From CAVRJC01 sp964505725 (lineage in GTDB: Bacteria > Actinomycetota > Acidimicrobiia > IMCC26256 > DASPTH01), in the NCBI GenBank assembly GCA_964505725.1, contig CAZDJK010000106.1, forward strand, positions 1 through 55,260: DNA of 55,260 nt, read 5' to 3'. Below are positions 50,684-55,260 of the stretch, piece after piece. The position numbers and the translations under genes are program-made. Under the pieces are notes generated by a model. The model ran no database searches, had not been told where the DNA came from, and saw nothing but the letters and a program-made list of their open reading frames with translations. Each line of letters starts with the position of its first letter. Within the stretch, counting starts at the first letter, position 1.

Positions 50684-51532
50684 GTGGACCTCGGAGTGGT
50701 GTTCCCCCAGACGGAGATCGGGCCCGATCCGGCGGCGATCGGTCGGTACGCGGAGGCGGCGGAGTCGGCCGGCTTCTCGTACCTGCTCGCGTACGACCAC
50801 GTCCTGGGGGCCGACGCGTCGGCTCGGCCCGAGTGGCAGGGCGCGTACACGAGCGAGCACCAGTTCCACGAGCCGCTCGTCCTGTTCGGGTGGCTGGCGG
50901 CGAGGACCCGGCTCGAGCTGGTCACCGGTGTGCTCGTGCTCCCCCAGCGCCAGACCGCGCTCGTCGCCAAGCAGGCGGCCGAGGTCGACGTGCTCACCGG
51001 CGGGCGCTTCCGGCTGGGCGTGGGGATCGGCTGGAACGATGTGGAGTACGAGGCCCTGAGCGAGGACTTCCACAACCGCGGCCGGCGGCTGGAGGAGCAG
51101 GTGGAGGTGATGCGGCTGCTCTGGACCGACGACGTCGTCGAGTTCGACGGCGAGTTCCACCACATCAGCCGGGCCGGGATCCTGCCGCGGCCGATCCAGC
51201 GACCGATCCCCGTGTGGATGGGAGCGCGGCGCCGCCGCGCGCTGCGCCGGATCGGGCGGATCGCCGACGGCTGGATCGCCAACCTGCGCGTCGACCAGGG
51301 CCTCGAGGAGCGTTGGGCGATCGTGCGCGAAGCGGCCAACGGCGCGGGACGCAGTGTCGCGCTCCAGGGGATCGTCGACTTCGCCGCGGGCGTCGACGAG
51401 ATGCGCCGTCAGCTGGACGCGCTCCGCGCCCTCGGCGCCTCGCACTGCTCCGTGAACACCATGGCGTCGGGCCTCGACCCCGCCGCCCACGCCGACACCG
51501 TCGCCGACCTCGGCCCGAAGCTCGCCGCCTGA
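50684..51532 (+). CDS. LLM-class flavin/F420-dependent oxidoreductase
   Basis: 282 residues, a luciferase-like TIM barrel. LGVVFPQTEIGPD opens strand 1; ELVTGVLVLPQRQTALVAKQ and the GGRFRLGVGIGWNDVEYEAL stretch (about 103-122) are typical of the actinobacterial LLM group (TIGR03619-like). Whether it uses F420 or FMN cannot be decided from sequence. It is the only plus-strand gene within the ribosomal region: it splits rpsJ from rplC and its 3' end lies 10 nt from the rpsJ stop. Probably leaderless. Confidence 0.9.
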   Translation: MDLGVVFPQTEIGPDPAAIGRYAEAAESAGFSYLLAYDHVLGADASARPEWQGAYTSEHQFHEPLVLFGWLAARTRLELVTGVLVLPQRQTALVAKQAAEVDVLTGGRFRLGVGIGWNDVEYEALSEDFHNRGRRLEEQVEVMRLLWTDDVVEFDGEFHHISRAGILPRPIQRPIPVWMGARRRRALRRIGRIADGWIANLRVDQGLEERWAIVREAANGAGRSVALQGIVDFAAGVDEMRRQLDALRALGASHCSVNTMASGLDPAAHADTVADLGPKLAA

Positions 51533-51542
51533 CGGCGCAGGA

Positions 51543-51866
51543 TCAGGCCTGGATCTTGATCTCGATGTCGACGCCCGCAGGGAGGTCGAGGCGCTGGAGC
51601 GACTCGACCGTCTTGCTCGTGGGCTCGACGATGTCGAGCAGGCGCTTGTGGATGCGCATCTCGAAGTGCTCGCGCGAGTCCTTGTCGACGTGCGGCGAGC
51701 GCACGACGCAGTAGCGGCGGATCTCGGTGGGCAGCGGAACCGGGCCCCGGATCTTGGCCTGGGTGCGCACGACCGTCTCCACGATCTTCTTCGTGGACTG
51801 GTCGATCACCTCGTGGTCGTAGGCCTTGAGCCGGATGCGGATCCGCTGACCCTTCGAATCTGCCAT
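51543..51866 (-). CDS. rpsJ: 30S ribosomal protein S10 (NusE)
   Basis: 107 residues. RIRIRLKAYDHEVIDQSTKKI and GPVPLPTEIRRYCVVRSPHV are universal. It also acts as NusE in antitermination. It is the last gene of fusA-tuf-rpsJ, 31 nt after tuf, instead of the first gene of the S10 operon. Confidence 0.97.
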   Translation of the reverse strand: MADSKGQRIRIRLKAYDHEVIDQSTKKIVETVVRTQAKIRGPVPLPTEIRRYCVVRSPHVDKDSREHFEMRIHKRLLDIVEPTSKTVESLQRLDLPAGVDIEIKIQA

Positions 51867-51897
51867 CGCTTCGTCGTGTCCCCGGATCCGCCGCGCG

Positions 51898-53088
<1,191 letters not shown>

Positions 53089-53114
53089 GACGGGTCAGTT
53101 GCTCCTTGCTCTGA

Positions 53115-55235
<2,121 letters not shown>

Positions 55236-55260
55236 CTCTCTGCTTCTCTGCTTCTCTTCT

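Overview
This is a very GC-rich chromosomal segment from an actinobacterium. Codons end almost only in G or C, GTG starts are common, and stop/start overlaps are everywhere. The gene order glmM - glmS-like - acpS - nnr - alr - tsaE - tsaB - rimI - tsaD - groES - guaB3 - guaA, type-Z (zinc) S14 and an LLM-class flavin oxidoreductase point to Actinomycetota. An uncultured Acidimicrobiia-like lineage is my best guess, and that is inference. No insertion sequence, prophage, CRISPR array, tRNA or rRNA was found; this is core-genome DNA. Almost everything lies on the minus strand, so operons read from high to low coordinates.

Layout, in transcription order from the right. (1) 51.5-55.2 kb: fusA-tuf-rpsJ. 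(2) 50.7-51.5 kb: a plus-strand LLM oxidoreductase splits rpsJ from the rest of the S10 cluster. (3) 39.7-50.4 kb: rplC-rplD-rplW-rplB-rpsS-rplV-rpsC-rplP-rpmC-rpsQ-rplN-rplX-rplE-rpsN-rpsH-rplF-rplR-rpsE-rpmD-rplO-secY; rplE carries a one-base frameshift in a G6 run. (4) 34.2-39.7 kb: adk-map, then infA-rpmJ-rpsM-rpsK-rpsD-rpoA-rplQ-truA. (5) 33.0-34.1 kb: an erythrin-VIT1 iron transporter, and 31.5-33.0 kb: a plus-strand phosphodiesterase/phosphatase whose motif order looks circularly permuted. (6) 12.3-31.4 kb: rplM-rpsI-glmM, a giant GlmS-like protein, acpS, nnr, alr, an alpha/beta hydrolase, a P1-family peptidase, uracil-DNA glycosylase, the tRNA t6A genes tsaE/tsaB/tsaD with rimI, groES behind a perfect CIRCE operator, a Nudix hydrolase, guaB3, guaA, a class I aldolase and a small unknown gene. 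(7) 1-12.3 kb: a plus-strand cyclase/NTPase regulator, pcrA, a membrane-anchored Rieske-like protein without cluster ligands, sucC-sucD, a winged-helix-like protein, two plus-strand membrane proteins, and purN-purH.

Functionally the window combines the translation machinery, protein secretion and N-terminal processing (secY, map), amino-sugar and cell-wall precursor supply (glmM, the GlmS-like protein, alr), acyl-carrier activation and NAD(P)HX repair, tRNA modification, purine synthesis and one TCA step. Regulation visible in the sequence: a CIRCE site, four TTGnCG-like/N18/TAnnnT promoters, a run of apparently leaderless genes with a TAnnnT box 6-7 nt before the start, several leader hairpins, and at least fourteen 4-nt ATGA/GTGA overlaps that imply translational coupling.

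The most interesting items are the permuted phosphatase (31508-32992), the 1143-residue GlmS-like protein (25714-29145), the clusterless Rieske-like protein (6681-7127), the split S10 operon with its own leader hairpin, and the rplE frameshift.
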